Below are positions 63,999 through 64,000 of a stretch of 64,000 nucleotides of DNA, piece by piece. Both the position numbers and the translations under genes were made by a program. How positions within the stretch are numbered: the stretch's first letter is position 1; each line of letters begins with the position of its first letter. This DNA is from Prorocentrum cordatum (taxonomy: Eukaryota; Sar; Dinophyceae; Prorocentrales; Prorocentraceae), in contig CAUYUJ010015726.1 of assembly GCA_963575745.1 (NCBI GenBank), positions 62,001 to 126,000 on the forward strand, given 5' to 3'. The notes under the pieces are model-generated. The model saw only the letters and a program-made list of their open reading frames with translations. It was not told the origin of the DNA and ran no database searches.

Positions 63999-64000
63999 AG

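Overview
The window looks like nuclear DNA of a dinoflagellate, possibly a Prorocentrum-like species; the genus is a guess. Three things point there: a perfect 22-nt dinoflagellate spliced leader (DinoSL) embedded in genomic DNA at 29233-29254, several decayed LINE-like retrotransposons with the endonuclease / reverse transcriptase / RNase H / zinc-tail architecture familiar from dinoflagellate genomes, and an extreme load of GGA/TCC, GAT, GTC and GT microsatellites in GC-rich DNA. No tRNA, rRNA or bacterial-type operon is visible. Most of the very long open frames are read-through of simple repeats and carry no gene.

Layout. 0.7-1.4 kb (minus): 3' end of one retroelement (B). 2.5-9.1 kb (minus): almost complete but decayed LINE (A): DinoSL-like relic, zinc-finger ORF1, coiled coil, endonuclease, RT, RNase H and two zinc motifs, interrupted by a GGCC-array repeat at 7.7-8.4 kb. 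9.1-15.4 kb: GAT, GGA and TCC arrays, ~80-bp diverged repeats, a small retroelement remnant and the first copy of a palindromic foldback family. 15.4-19.6 kb (plus): GC-rich decayed LINE (C), ending in a 0.53-kb element with inverted termini (19.6-20.1 kb). 21-25 kb: nested satellites centred on a 1.2-kb heptamer array with degenerate telomere-like sequence beside it. 27.8-29.3 kb (minus): a retrogene whose 5' end is the DinoSL, with a possible HEPN-like motif. 30-38 kb: MITE-like elements, foldback copies and GGCC-array repeats. 38.6-40.9 kb (plus): decayed RT thumb/connection, RNase H and zinc tail (D). 43.4-51 kb (plus): an A- and C-rich block of broken, partly coiled-coil coding sequence that I cannot assign to a family. 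51.5-52.8 kb: 73-bp and hexamer satellites. 55.3-60.3 kb (plus): the best preserved LINE (G), with an 865-residue endonuclease/RT frame, a cysteine/histidine-rich C-terminus, a second downstream ORF and a 63-bp in-frame minisatellite. 60.7-62.8 kb: TCC, palindromic minisatellite and GT arrays. 63.3-64 kb (minus): a further retroelement 3' end running off the window.

Working picture: the region is mostly a graveyard of retroelements and retroposed mRNAs. LINE-encoded RT and endonuclease are the likely source of the DinoSL-tagged retrogene. Non-autonomous elements (palindromic foldbacks, short inverted-repeat MITEs, GGCC-array elements) and microsatellites have since fragmented it. Few if any intact host genes lie here. 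Family names for the LINE parts rest on motifs read by eye. Repeat relationships come from visual alignment and carry no computed scores.
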